From Pipra filicauda (taxonomy: Eukaryota > Chordata > Aves > Passeriformes > Pipridae), in the NCBI RefSeq assembly GCF_003945595.2, contig NW_024104332.1, positions 3,100,001 to 3,164,000 on the forward strand: 64,000 bases of DNA, given 5' to 3'. Positions within the stretch are counted from its first letter, which is position 1, and each line of letters opens with the position of its first letter. Below are positions 11,581 to 23,974 of this stretch, one piece after another. The translations under genes and the position numbers were made by a program. The notes beneath the pieces were generated by a model. The model saw only the letters and a list, made by a program, of their open reading frames with translations. It was not told where the DNA came from and did no database searches.

Positions 11581-12216
11581 TGTCCTAGTTAGGACAGCTG
11601 AGATCAGTTCATCACGGTATGGGTGTAACCCAAAACTGTGTATTCCATAGCCTTCCATGCCATTTCCCAGAAACTGTTGTCAATAGACTATTCGCACCCT
11701 CTGCTCATAGAGCCTGACTCCTCAGGCTATAAACTAGGTGTTAATAGGCCTGTGAGATAGGAGGATGCTCTTGTCCTCACACCCTTTGTGGAACTCCCCG
11801 CCCTGAGGGAAGTACTGAGCATTCCTGCCTGGCTGGAGGATATATAATCTTGGAGTCTTGGAACATTTTTAACCACTCGTGGGATCCAGAGGAAGACTGC
11901 AGCTCATCGCTCTCAACCAGACTTAGACCACCCTCAACTGGACTCCAATCACCACTTTTGACCAGACTGCAACAGCTCTCCCACCAGCAGGTTCTTCCCC
12001 TCTCCCTTTACTTTGGACTCAAGCGGGGCCCAAGGAACACCACGTTGTTCATGCCCCAGGGTACTGGGTTATACATTTGGGTTTTGTGGGTTAAGACCAA
12101 TTGTTGGTTTGTATGATTGTACTTACTGTATTATTTTAGTAAATTGTTATTCTGACTTATAATCTCTCCTTTGAGTTGAGTTCATTTCCCCTGCTGGTTA
12201 ATTCTAAACCAGCACA
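11581..12216 (+). mobile_element. Solo LTR of an endogenous retrovirus, ERVL-like
   Basis: A 636-bp element starting TGTCCTAGTTAGGACAGC and ending TAAACCAGCACA (TG...CA ends), flanked by a perfect 5-bp target duplication CAAGT at 11576-11580 and 12217-12221. A TATA box (TATATAA, 11841-11847) and an AGTAAA polyadenylation-like hexamer (12138-12143) fit plus orientation. No viral coding sequence adjoins it, so it is a solo LTR left by recombination. Five-base duplications suggest the ERVL class; the family name is not certain. Confidence 0.88.
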
Positions 12217-12221
12217 CAAGT
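12217..12221. repeat. Target site duplication, right (LTR at 11.6 kb)
   Basis: CAAGT, identical to 11576-11580. Confidence 0.85.
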
Positions 12222-12464
12222 CCAAAAAGAAATCAGACAGTCCACCCCTACTCACCATTTCAGTAGACAATTCATGCAAAGCATACAGAAGCATGCTGCA
12301 AATCCAGAGTACAGCTCTAAATGCCAAACATAATGAATTGTATTGTTCTGATTTGTTCTAACTTGGTTTTAGCTTTGGTAACATAAGAAGAAAAACATAA
12401 TCCCCATAAAAACTTCCATGCAAGAATGAAAGATATGTAGGGATGCAGAAACAAGTAATACACT

Positions 12465-12560
12465 AATCAGACTACACTAACACACTAAAAACAATACCAC
12501 TAATAATAAATACCAATAATACTACCAATAATAAATAATACTACTAATAGATAACCCTAT
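12465..12560 (+). repeat. Low-complexity TAA/ACTAAT-rich stretch
   Basis: Irregular repeats of CACTAA, AATAATAAATA and ACTACTAATA. Confidence 0.75.
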
Positions 12561-13460
12561 TACAAAAAAAAATATCAGAAACTGAGAAATTAAGAATGAC
12601 ATTAAAAAATACATATAGATGTGTAAGTCTGCAACTTTAACATCCATGCTAAGTATTGTAATTCAGTAATTTAAAACAATGAAATCTGTTTATCATCAGC
12701 TTAAACCCTCAACAATCTTCACAGGTTACTTTTCACAGCAAGAGCCAAACAGCCATTAGTGAAAATGTAAAATGCCATTAGCAATTATTACAATAATTAA
12801 TGCCACACTTCTGATGGTAGAATGAGAACTAAATATATCTCTATGTTTGTCGTCACACCACACAGTTTCACAAACAAAGCCTATATAAGCAGATATCCTG
12901 AATTTACCACCATCGCAAATGTGTATCATCATCCCAGTGCGGGGCCTGAAGGGAACATGAATCCTCTTCACTCCCCAGGCCTGTCTGCAGAAGATGTCCA
13001 CTCGAGTAACTAAGAGGAATCTCCCCAAAGAGGGAGGGGAGGTGCTGAGAAAAGACACAAAACCACATTTCTGAGCACAGTGAAGCTGTTCAGATGCTCC
13101 ACTAGCCAGGCAGCATCAACTCAACAAATTGCAAAACTCTGACAATTAAGAAAAGGGCAGTAAAACTCCTCGCTGATTTTGGCACCAGCAGAGCAGAACT
13201 GCAATGGGTGCAGAACTGAAATTCTTGATCTACATGTACTACTTCCCCTGAGGCTCCCAGGATCGCCTAAAACAATTCACAGAATTTACAGAACTCTTTC
13301 TGTGTTTTTAATTCAAAGACTATGCACAAAATGACTATGTAAACTTCAGCTTATTCATCAAACCTTTAGGTAAACTCTGGGTTTCACAGTGCCAAACTTT
13401 CTTCCATGCCTCTGCCACCATTCACCTTGTGCACTACAACTTCACTGGTGTGTAACAAAA

Positions 13461-13745
13461 CACAGAATCATCCTAGAACCCTAGAGTGGTTTGGGTTGGA
13501 AGGGTCCTTAAAGCTCATCTCATTTCACCCCCTGCCATGGGCAGGGACACCTTCCAGGTTGCTCCAAGCCCTCCCCAACCTGCCCTGGGACACTTCCAGG
13601 GATGGGACATCGATAGTTTCTCTGGGCAACCTGTGCCAGGGCCTCGCCACCCTCACAGGGAAGAACTTCCATGCAGCATCTAACCTAAATCTCTTCTCTT
13701 TGAGCTTAAAGCTGTTCCCCCCCGTTCCCATTTCTGTTTTCCTGT
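13461..13745 (-). mobile_element. CR1 LINE 3' fragment
   Basis: Reverse-oriented CR1 end with GGTTTGGGTTGGAAGGG, CCATGGGCAGGGACACC and GGGCAACCTGTGCCAGGGCC. It is diverged near its inner end. Confidence 0.88.
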
Positions 13746-13911
13746 TCGTCCTCTAAGCTAAAACACTCTTGATGACCTGAGAAGGATGCAGAACTTCCCA
13801 GAACATTTCATCCCATCTGCAGGCTACACAGCCACAGTCCTGACTACCTCACCTCAGGCTGGCAGAGTCCCTGTCTCATGACAGCAAACTGTATGAATAC
13901 TCAAACTGTAT

Positions 13912-13955
13912 GAATGCTGTGGATGCCCCAACCCTGGCAGTGTTCAAGGAGATTT
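13912..13955 (+). mobile_element. Possible short CR1 remnant
   Basis: GCTGTGGATGCCCCAACCCT and GGCAGTGTTCAAGG resemble the CR1 segment preceding the 3' tail, but the match is under 50 bp. Confidence 0.4.
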
Positions 13956-16900
13956 TTTCCACAAAAAAGGACTCTGAGCCCAGGCTGCTAACTACAGAAA
14001 AAGTAGCCTCTTGCCAAGGCATGATTGATTACTTCTGAAAGTCATTAATGATTCACTTATCATTTCCCATTGAAGAAGGAAAAGCATTTCCAACTTCTCT
14101 GACCTTCCAAACCTTTAATAAAGCAGCAAAACTGCATTAATAAATACATTTGCTGAAAATAACCCATTTAGCGACAGATATCCAGAAACCTCTCAGGTCC
14201 TGCAGACACAAAGCCTCCACACTGAGGTCGGGTAATGGTCAGTGGCACAGGACTTCACTGAAGCTGGTATGACAGCAGGTATGACAAACCCTCAAGTTTT
14301 GTTGCTAAAATCCTGCTCTGGGATAAGGGACACAACTACAGTAACATTCTCCGAGAGTACTGGAAAAACTTTTATTTCAGAAAAAAACCCGTAAGAGTAA
14401 AGGAAGAAGGTTAACTGCTGCTCAGAGATTAACAGAACTTTCAAGAAGAGCAATGAAGAATAACTGATGTAAATATTAACTGATTCGGGTCAGTGCATTG
14501 ACAGCACATTCTGTGTGGAGGAAGCCTCTCCATGGCTGCAGGAACTGTTTTCTCTCAGGTATACTGCTAAAATAAATTGAGGTTTTGACTGTACTATGCT
14601 ACTGTAGTAAGTATAGGGCATTTAACATGGAGTAACAAACCTCCATCCAGCTGTTACCTAAATTCACTTGCTGAAGCCAAGGGATTCTGCACAACAGCAC
14701 ACCCTGCAATATTTAGACTACAAACATCTTTCCTTTTCTAGATGCATTACAAGCCAGCCACTTCAAACAGGAAAACAACATCTAAATATATGCTAATTTA
14801 AGTAGAGCCAGGAAAAAGTCCACTTTTAATTCTCTTCCGGTTTTGAAGTCTTTAATTCCTATAGAGTATTTCTAAAGATAGGAAGAACATCAGAAGTACT
14901 TAAAAATGTACCAGCTAACACAACAGTATTTACCTTTATTTCTCCAAGAGACTGCTTGAAATATTTTTAAGTAAATGTTGGCAATAGCAAGTACACCCCA
15001 CATGAGGACATAGAGAGAGATAACCTACATTTCTTTTGTTCGGATATTCCAGGTATTCACTGCATACAAAAAAAGAGTTGTCAAATATCTTAAAAACAAG
15101 CTTGGTTTATCCTCATCATTGAGGGAAAACCTAAATTTACCTTGAAAGGGAAATTTAGCAGCTAACAATGTTTTACACACAGAAAATGGCATATATGCAA
15201 AAAAACCCATAACTTGAGAGATGACACAGAACTATTGGATGACAGCATATGCTAGAAACCTGCAGTTTTAGAGAAGTTTCCTATTTGTTAAAAAAGTCCT
15301 CTCCTTCCAAACTTTGAAAGCCAAGTGAAATAAAATGCTGGGAAACATTGAAGGATCTTGCTCAAAATATTTCCGACAAATCGAATTTCTCATGAACCCA
15401 AACCACAAACACTGAAGTTGCACTTTGCAGTGAAGGTTCAAGCCTCACCTGAAAACTACATTTACACCACCACTACAACCCCTCCTTCGACTGCTTTGTC
15501 CCAACCACGCAGCAATTAAAACAATACCTTTCCTCTCCGATCGTTTTGTCCTTCTCCGTTTCCAGCGCGGTCGGGTCGGGCTACAGAAGGTCCCCATGCT
15601 GAGAACCACGGCTTGAGGGAATGCCATGCACCCACCTACTCCCCACCAGCCCCCTGGCCCCCTCCCAAAGTGGCAGCAAGGTATTCCCAAAAGGAGGGTT
15701 ATCCCTGTGCTCTCTTTTCCCACGTCCTCAAAGCCTGGAGTGCACCGATGCACAGTCCAGTGAACAAGGATGAAGGCAGGATGCAGCTCACCCCTACCCA
15801 CTGCAAGAGGCACATGTGACAATTAACTCTTCGCCACGCAGAAGGGGCAAGGAAGGACAGTTCTCTTAGAATGGCTGTATCAAAGATACCATCACTGCTG
15901 GGCATGGAAAGGCAGAAATAATTTTATTTTGTTATCAAAATTGGTGGGCAACTCTTCATTCTTAAAGCTCAGAAACAAGGAGAGACATAAGCAAGGAAAT
16001 ATTTATATGTCCTAGTGCATAAACCCAAGATGCCTTAGGCATCCTTTATAACTGTTTCTCATGTTCACATTTCATGCACTGCCTCAAAAATGCACAAAAT
16101 ATATTTGAGAATAGCAGGAATGCATAAATACCCCAATCTGAAATATGTTTTAGTCACAGATTTTACATGCAAGGGTTTGTACATCAGGTCTGACCAAGAG
16201 CCTTCCCAATGTCAACATAAACTGTGGCATTTTCCAGCCTTTTCATAAACTAAAAAGCAACATGTGACATCATGGGATGATGTGGTATTATTCTGTTTCC
16301 CCCATCTGAGCAACCAACCAAACACACGTTCATCCTGTGGATCCTATGGATCATCAGCACAGCCTGGGGGTTGCAGCTATCCTTTAATCCTGCCTTCAGA
16401 TTAAACCTCACAGGGCAAAAAAAGCACGCTCCAGCAGGGAATGCTCGCAGGTGCAAGCTCCACAGGTTTCTTCAGTGATGAGATTTCTCTGACCAGTCAC
16501 CTTCAGCTGCAGTCAGACCTTTATTTTTCAGTACATCAGGCCTTGGCTCTTTGGAACACAGCACACCACTGAATCTGGATGAACTCAGGTAGATGACTTA
16601 CATGCACCATCATATTTTGACAACTATCCAGGTTGACCTTTTTTGAAAAACATTGCCACTGGCATCTTAAATCAGCAGTATTTCACTAGCCAAAAGCAAC
16701 ATGCTCGAGGTCACCACTGGGATTGAGTTGAAATGCTAGCAAGGAGCTCCACCCTATGATAATCGTTCTTCAGATCCCAGGTACCAGCTTTTTCATCTCC
16801 AGTCTGCTATGGAAAGCAGAGATGGAGTCAACTTGTTGACTTAAATCATTTTTGTCTGAAGCCTAAGCACCAAAGGCTTCAAACTTCCCCACTTCAGAGG

Positions 16901-17863
16901 ACCTGAAGTTCTACTTCAGCATCGATGTTAATGGACACTACTTCTCTGAGGATGAAGAAATAGCAACAGGATGTTTTGAGCTCAGCTGACACAATTTAAA
17001 AAGGAGAACTTGCCATGGAGGAACAAGCCATCAATGCCATAGCCATGCTACCACGTGTTGACCACTAAGATGCCCAGGAGGAAATGAGTCCCATCTAAAA
17101 GCAACTCACCAAACTAGCGCTGTGCCTAATTTAGCACGCTCTTCTGCACACTAATTAACAGTTTCAGCCCAAGTTTCACATCTCAATCCCCAATAAGCTG
17201 TGTATGACAGAGCAAGGACGTGGAGGGTGAGGTATCTATGTCTACATGGCTTTGAAGGAACAGCAACATTGATACACAGAGAGAAAAGGAAAAATCACCC
17301 CTTAGGGGGATGAGAAATCATTTTGCTCCTCTGAGAAAACAGCACACTTTGTTAAATGCAAAAAACAGCCTGTGAAACCACTGAGCTCTTTACCATAACT
17401 CTTCGAGCCACTGAAACTTTCACCACATTGTTCTCACAACATTCCAGAAAGATACACATAACAACACATATTTCTCCTTCCTTTTCAGAGAAGAGTTGTT
17501 GCATTAGGTATTTGAAGTTAAAAAGTTATTTTGGTTTTAATAATTAATTTATCTGCCCTAACCTGTCAGAGATTTTGTTCACAGAACTTGGTGTAAAGAC
17601 TGAAAAGAGTCACCCCCAAAGCTCTTCTCCCCAAAAGCAGCTCCTACTCTACCTCTGCTCCCCAAGGCAAAGTGACTCTGGGGTATAAGACTCAGGAAGA
17701 AGACTTGAGACAATCTCAGCTTCAAGGTTGACAGCTTTTAAGAAAGAAAAAGGTCTCTAAAATCTGACTGACTAAGGAATGTACACAGTGCACTTGGGAG
17801 AGAAACTTAGTGACCAACTACATTCACTTGCAGGTGGAACAGCTTTAGGAAAGAAAAAACATC

Positions 17864-18250
17864 ATAGAGTCAAATCACAGACCAGTGGTTTGGGTTGGAA
17901 AGGACCTTAAAAAAAAGTTCATCTTGTTCCAACCTCCTGCCATGGGCAGGGACACTTTCTACTAGACCAAGCCCTGTCCAAACTGGCCTTGAACACTTCC
18001 AGGGATGAGGCACTGACAGTTTCTCTGGGCAACCTGTGCCAGGGCCTCACCACCCTCACAGGGAAGAATTTCTTCCTAATTTCTAATCTAAATCTCTCCT
18101 CTTACAGTTTAAAACTATTTTCCCTTGTTCTATCACTATCTGCCTGTGTCAAAAGTCACTCTCCCTCTTTTTCATAAGCCCCCTTTCAGAACTGGAAGGT
18201 TGCAATGAGGTCTCCTCAAAGCCTTCTCTTCTCCAGACTGAACAACCCTG
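17864..18250 (-). mobile_element. CR1 LINE 3' fragment
   Basis: Reverse CR1 beginning CATAGAGTCAAATCACAG and running through GGGCAACCTGTGCCAGGGCC to CTTCTCCAGACTGAACAACC. Confidence 0.88.
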
Positions 18251-18880
18251 TAATAAGCAATCTGTAATGTGTATGAAATTAAAAATCCAGTACCCTTAAA
18301 TGTGTTATAAGCTCTGCATGATTAGACAAAAGCAAGTTGAAAGCCAAGTGCAAGGAGGTAAATGCTGCACACCAGAACAAAACTTCAGTGTTAACATACA
18401 TGCTGAAAGCAGTAAATCCCGTAACATCTTGTATTTCACAGATTTGACACGCACTGAGGCGTAAGGAGAAACTGGACTGCCTACTCTCCAAAGAAAAAGC
18501 AGCTCTCAGATGGAATTTGGGACCCACACATCTTGAATACTCCCATTTCTCCTGCATCACTGAACCAGGAACACAGAGACACTGCACAACTGGAGCGTAC
18601 TCCATACAAACCCCTGAGGAAAACTAATCCAGGCAAGATCAGAAACAACACAGCAAGACTGAGAAAACTTCAGCATCTTCTCAGTTCTCCCCTCCATCAC
18701 CTAGTTCAGTGGAACAAAGCCAGCCTAGGTCTCCATGGATTTATGGCTTGTGATAGATGGGGTGTTGTCATGAAGGATTTATGAGCCCAACCTGGAGACT
18801 CTGTAGCTGTGGCACCTCTAGTCCCTTCCCATCCAGGTTCCCTGGAAGCAGGAGGCTCGAGGCCATGGTGCAGCCTCTAT

Positions 18881-18919
18881 TTTATATATATAAAAAAAAA
18901 AAATATATATATATATATC
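18881..18919 (+). repeat. A/T microsatellite
   Basis: TATATATA, a run of A, then ATATATAT. Confidence 0.85.
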
Positions 18920-19580
18920 TCACATACCATATTTTTTAATATATCACATGAAAATCTCTATGCACCAAAACCATCCTTGAAAATCCCATTTTCTTACAGA
19001 TTTGGCCCCTACTATCAGCTTACTTTAGAAATTCTTCAAAGAAATAGTCACACTGTATTTGGTAAGCACTTTTAGTGACCTTTTTTATTTTTTTGCCCCC
19101 ACAAGCAAGTTGTGTATTTTTCGAACACGAGAAAAGCATTATTACAGGCCAACGGCAGTTTTCCTTCTAGTTTAGTGTACTTCAGCAGGAATGAATATAA
19201 ATTAGCAGCAACTGCTAGAATTAGTAGAGGCTAACTACAGCCTGAGAACAGCAAATCCCAGATCACAGAGCTGCTGGCTGCACATCAGGAACCCTGAGAG
19301 CTCTGATATACCTCAGCTTGGAGTTTACTCCTCATGTGATTAAATCCACTCCAACAGCACCATCTGCTGTTACATAAATAATTGAGGTTGCATCTATTAC
19401 TCCCTCGACCAAGGAAGTCAAGAGCCCCACTCCAAATTAGAAATAACCTAGGATGTTTGCAGGTTTATTCCACAATAAACTATTTTGGAACATATATTTA
19501 TTATCAAGTTTTGTATCCTTTGTCTATATCCTTCTTACTGGTTTACTTTGAGGACTGAGCATCTAATTTTTAATGTATTT

Positions 19581-19813
19581 TATTTCTGAAGGACTCCTCA
19601 CATACTTGTGACCGTCAGAAATGTGTTTAAGATGTGTTTCCAAGGCAAAAATGGTCACTATTCAGAGAGAAAAACTGAGCAGCCTAGATCTCCCAGTAAG
19701 TCACATCAGTATTTCCAATATAATTTAAAAGACACTCGATGCAGCTACTCAGTGCTGCGAAGAGAAGTAACAGCTAATTGGAGGAAAAATCTAAAATAGT
19801 CTTAAAGGAGGTT
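19581..19813 (+). repeat. Duplicated 233-bp segment, copy 1
   Basis: Runs from TTATTTCTGAAGGACTCC to AAAGGAGGTT and is nearly identical to 20730-20964, for example GTGTTTCCAAGGCAAAAATG and AGTAACAGCTAATTGGAGGA. Of unknown nature; no CR1 or LTR features. Confidence 0.85.
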
Positions 19814-20313
19814 AAAAGAGACTCAAGAATCTTGAAGCTGTTTCATAAAAAGATTTAAAAAACCCAAAACAGTCACGTGGGTAGGGTGATGTTTGGTACT
19901 AAGAGATAGACTTATAAATGGGACCTATTTCCTCCTTTCCCACCAAAATCAGTTATTAAGCTTTGCTCAAACACCTGGCAAACTCTCCTACATGCCAGCT
20001 TTGATTATTTACTTTATTAATACGGATTGGATGCAAATTTGTAGCCAGAAGAGTAATGAAGTTTTTGTAATATCAACTTGATATTGTTAGATATTTCTAA
20101 CCAATAATCTCTCTGTTTTCAAACTGTGCTGATCCAACAGCTTTGAAGGGATTTAGAGTACAAACATAAAAGTTTCGCATAAAACAATCAATTGTTAAAA
20201 AACCATTTAAAATATATTAAGATGAAGTCTCTCCTCCTCTAAGTTATGACCTAAATGCATCAATCAGGAAACAGAGTATCCTGCTGTATGTTTGCAAAAT
20301 ATGGTGTGCTTAC

Positions 20314-20350
20314 CTTTTTAACTATTGGAGACACATGCTGATTCTGCAAC
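20314..20350 (-). other. Candidate ADARB1 5' non-coding exon
   Basis: A 37-nt segment flanked on the minus strand by an excellent acceptor (TTTTCTCTTTATGCAG, ending at 20351) and a strong donor (AAG then GTAAGCAC, from 20313). It lies between the CpG island and the start-codon exon, in the right direction. Joined to the exon at 10303, its reading frame carries a TAA in frame with the ADARB1 ATG, consistent with a leader exon. I do not recognise the sequence from another species; support is the paired splice sites alone. Confidence 0.45.
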
Positions 20351-20729
20351 CTGCATAAAGAGAAAACACAAGTTAGTTGTTTGGTTCTTTGCAAATTTAA
20401 GCACACCACAAATGGCAACTCCTGACTTTAAAAGGGACAACTTTCTGATTCTTGAAAAGTAAACAGTCCACACTGAATATACAGAGTCTCAGAGCCCAGT
20501 CCTTTGTGATCCCAGCAAAGGGCAAGGGACAGACCATTCTGGACATTCCTGGTTGGGAAAAAAAAATTTAAAAAAAAAAAAAAGATTGTAGATACTTATT
20601 ATGAAGCTCGGAAACACCACTGAGGTACAAGAAGCTATTTAGCTGAACCCAATCTGCAATCTCTGCACCTTCTAGGAGAAAGGGTCAGCAAAAATGTGGC
20701 AAATAATAGCTTAAAACTGAAATCAACTT

Positions 20730-20964
20730 ATTTTTCTGAAGGACTCCCCACATACCTGTGATTGTCAGAAATGTGTTTAAGATGTGTTTCCAAGGCAAAA
20801 ATGGTCACTATTCAGAGAGGAAAAACTGAGCAGCCTAGATCTCCCAGTAAGTCACATCAGTATTTCCAACATCATTTAAAAGATACTCGATGTAGCTACC
20901 CAGTGCTGCCAAGGGAAGTAACAGCTAATTGGAGGAAAAATCTTAAACAGTTTTAAAGGAGGTT
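20730..20964 (+). repeat. Duplicated 233-bp segment, copy 2
   Basis: Same orientation as copy 1, about 1.15 kb away, with scattered substitutions. The candidate ADARB1 leader exon at 20314-20350 lies between the two copies. Confidence 0.85.
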
Positions 20965-21235
20965 CTTATCTTTCTAAGTTATCACAGCCAATTTATCCAG
21001 CACGCAAATCCAGAGTTGTCATCTTGTTAAATATTTTAAATTTAGATCTTCAGTTTCATTTGTAGGGGTTGATTTCAATCCACACCAACAGCACCTCATA
21101 CAACAATCCCCTTTCCAAATACCAGTTTCTTGATCCCACTGCCATCAGTCAGCATTCTCTGCAAAACTGGAAAATCCCTCAACTACCAGCAGTGGGGTGG
21201 AAGAGAAGTGGCAGATTTAGGGTAAGACTCCCATC

Positions 21236-21316
21236 CTTTCCTGCCCATGGGGTTGGACCTGGATGATCTTTAAGGTCTCTTCCAACCAAACCATTCAGTG
21301 ATTCCATGATTCTAAG
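21236..21316 (+). mobile_element. CR1 LINE terminal fragment
   Basis: GGGGTTGGACCTGGATGATC, TCTTCCAACC and the tail CATTCAGTGATTCCATGATT. Confidence 0.8.
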
Positions 21317-23463
21317 AAGGATACAGGACAACAGGGAGGAGAAATGCTACGAGAAATTTTATTTCCATGAATAGGCACAGCTGTTGGATCGGGAGCAGGC
21401 AGCTTTAATTTTATAGATAACCTCCTAGTTCTAAGAAAACATCGACAGGACCTTATCAGTGTGAAGATACACTGTTCTGAAACGGTTCAGCAAGTCACAC
21501 AAATTCTCAGCCGTCACACTGCCCACAAGAGGGTGCTGGCACCCTACAGAAACCTTCCCTGAATCGAAGCCACACAGAGCACAGCTACGGACAACACGGA
21601 TGGATGTGCATCTCGGATCTTAAACTGCTTCGGTCAGGGAGGGATCTGACACAATATTTAAAGTCCATATACTCGAATATTGCACTAATTCAATTTCAGC
21701 TTCTCCCCCCCCCCAAAGACATTTCAATTTCTCAACATTTCATGGTGGCTTTTTCCAAGAAAAATAAAAAATAAATACCAATACCACACTGGTCTTAGCA
21801 TGAAGCAGAAAAAATGCCCAGAAAACTCAAAGTGGGGTCCACAAAGTCCCAACCTACCATTCCCATACCCACAATTCTTCCAAACCCTTGGAATATGAGC
21901 TATAAATTAGATGTTATGTGAAAACCACGTATTTGTGGCAACATCCACCAAAACCATATTTTGTTTTAAAAATAAGGTTTTGATAATCCTCTTTCTACAT
22001 GAGTTTTTAACTAAGTTTTCATACTAGCATATCCTTGAGTTATTTTAGACTTTATATTATCTGCCTTATATGCCATATTACTACAGTTGATAATTCCCTG
22101 ATACTCCAACAAACTAAAAACAATCCATTGAGACTTGGACTTAAACTGAGTTTACCACTAAATACCAAAAATCCTTACGTATTGACAGTTGCAGTCAGTT
22201 TTATAGGGAAAGAACCAGCCAGGGTAAGAACCATGAAAAAAAAAGCTTATTTTTCATTTTTGTTTTACTGTGAGCAGTGAAGACAGGTGGAGGAAAAACT
22301 GAGACTTGTAACACCTTAGACCACTGAAAATTTTAAACAGTGGTATTTCCCTTTCTATGCTATGTTATAAAAGCCAGGAACAAAACTCTCAACTCCAGCA
22401 CGTCCTACCTGGCTCTGCCCAGTGGCAGATGGATATTCTGGGGCTTGTTCAAGTCATGACATGCTTCCCTAACACCTTCTGCAGGGAGAGCCTGCCAGAA
22501 GGGGCTCCTCTAGGAGCTCAGTACTTCGCTGTTACCTTCCAAAAAAATAAAGAAAAAATAAAAATCAGTAAACCAATTCTTCATCCCTTAGTAGCGACTT
22601 AATTTACTCTAAAAAGTTCAGAAACGTGCTCGTGATTTCTCCCAGGGCAGTAAAAGATACTTGAAAGTCATCTGAAGAACACAACAATATTCCATTCAGG
22701 AATATCTCTAAATAATAGCTTTTTAGAGATCAACTGAAAACGTTCCCAGGTAACAAGCATCCAAACAGACAACTGATAACTAACTTCATTACACAGACTG
22801 TACCTCATGTATGGAACAGCACCTCTAGTTTCTTGGAGGCAACCAGCTGGTCCTTGAAAAACTTCCTTAGGAGTATCCAGCTAAAATTCTGAGGTCTTCT
22901 TCCATCAACAAACAGTCCTAAAATATTTGAGAAAGATTTCAGGGCTCTCCTTAAATGATTAAGATCTCCTTCCTTGAAGGCAATGAAGGCCTCCTTGGCT
23001 GAGCAAGTGATGAGGGTTCTTGTGACCAAAACTCGGCAGCTATGACTGTCCCCGTGCCCAAATAACACCCTGTCTCATCCCAGGTACATCTCCTCCAGCA
23101 CAGAGGAGCAGAGGCACATCACCAGACCTCCAAAACAGCCACCCACAACTGACAGGAGGTACCACCTCAAGACACAAACCAGCAAAACCCACCCAAACTC
23201 ATGGCAGCTACCTGGAGGCACTCAGCACCAGTTGCATGGTCAGGATAAAAAAAACACTACTTCCAATCTTTATGGAGTTACTTTCCTATTTATTTTACTT
23301 CTCCAGTGTTGAAAAACAAAAGTAATCTGCTGAGGCATCTCAACTGCCTACACATGACAAAAACTACAGGTATGCAAAATCTGGTGTCCTCTGCCCTTCC
23401 AATTTTCCCACTGGCTTAGGGAATAGCACTGCCTAGAGGTGGAAAATCAACTGCGTTTTCCAG

Positions 23464-23752
23464 CTCACAGAATTACAGGATGGTTTGGGTTGGAAGGAAT
23501 CTTAAAGCTCATCTCATTCCACACTCTGCCATGGCAAGGACACTTTCCACTAGCCCAGGTTGCTCCAAGCCCTGTCCAACCTGGCCTTGGACACTTCCAG
23601 GGATGGGGCAGCCACAGCTTCTCTGGACAACCTGTGCCAGGGCCTCACCACCCTCACAGGGAAGAATTTCTTCCAAACATCTAAGCTAAATCTCTCCTCT
23701 CTCAGTTTAAAACCATTCCCCCTTGTTCTATCACTACCTGCCTGTGTGGAAG
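23464..23752 (-). mobile_element. CR1 LINE 3' fragment
   Basis: Reverse CR1 with GGTTTGGGTTGGAAGGAATC, CACTAGCCCAGGTTGC and CAACCTGTGCCAGGGCCTCA. Confidence 0.88.
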
Positions 23753-23835
23753 TTGTTTGGGGAACATGAGAGATGCCTTCATGGCAGACTTGGTTCCTGT
23801 TCCCAGAAAACAACAGTGTTAGTATGAAATAAAGG

Positions 23836-23974
23836 ACATGAGTTCAAGGAGAGTTTGGACAACACTCTCAGGCACATGGTGGGGTTCTTGGGGTGTCCTG
23901 TGTAGGGCCAGGAGTTGGACTTGATGATCCTGATGGGTCCCTTCCAACTCAGCTCATTCTGTGATTCTATGACA
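23836..23974 (+). mobile_element. CR1 LINE terminal fragment, different subfamily
   Basis: TGTAGGGCCAGGAGTTGGAC, CTTCCAACTCAGCTCATTCT and the tail GTGATTCTATGAC. It faces the CR1 at 23464-23752, leaving an inverted pair 84 bp apart. Confidence 0.82.

Larger units (their letters stand above)
10304..20313. other. ADARB1 5' intron, left part
   Basis: AT-rich intron holding one solo LTR (11581-12216), a low-complexity TAA/ACTAAT-rich stretch at about 12465-12560, two CR1 fragments (about 13461-13745 and 17864-18250) and an A/T microsatellite at 18881-18919. No exon with paired splice sites stood out. Confidence 0.5.

Noticed and set aside
11850..12116. 88-codon open frame on the plus strand
   Set aside because: Lies wholly inside the solo LTR and has no viral or host protein similarity.
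23480..23769. Several open frames beginning MVWVGR or containing DTSRDGAATAS
   Set aside because: These recur at every minus-oriented CR1 copy and are translations of the non-coding CR1 3' end.
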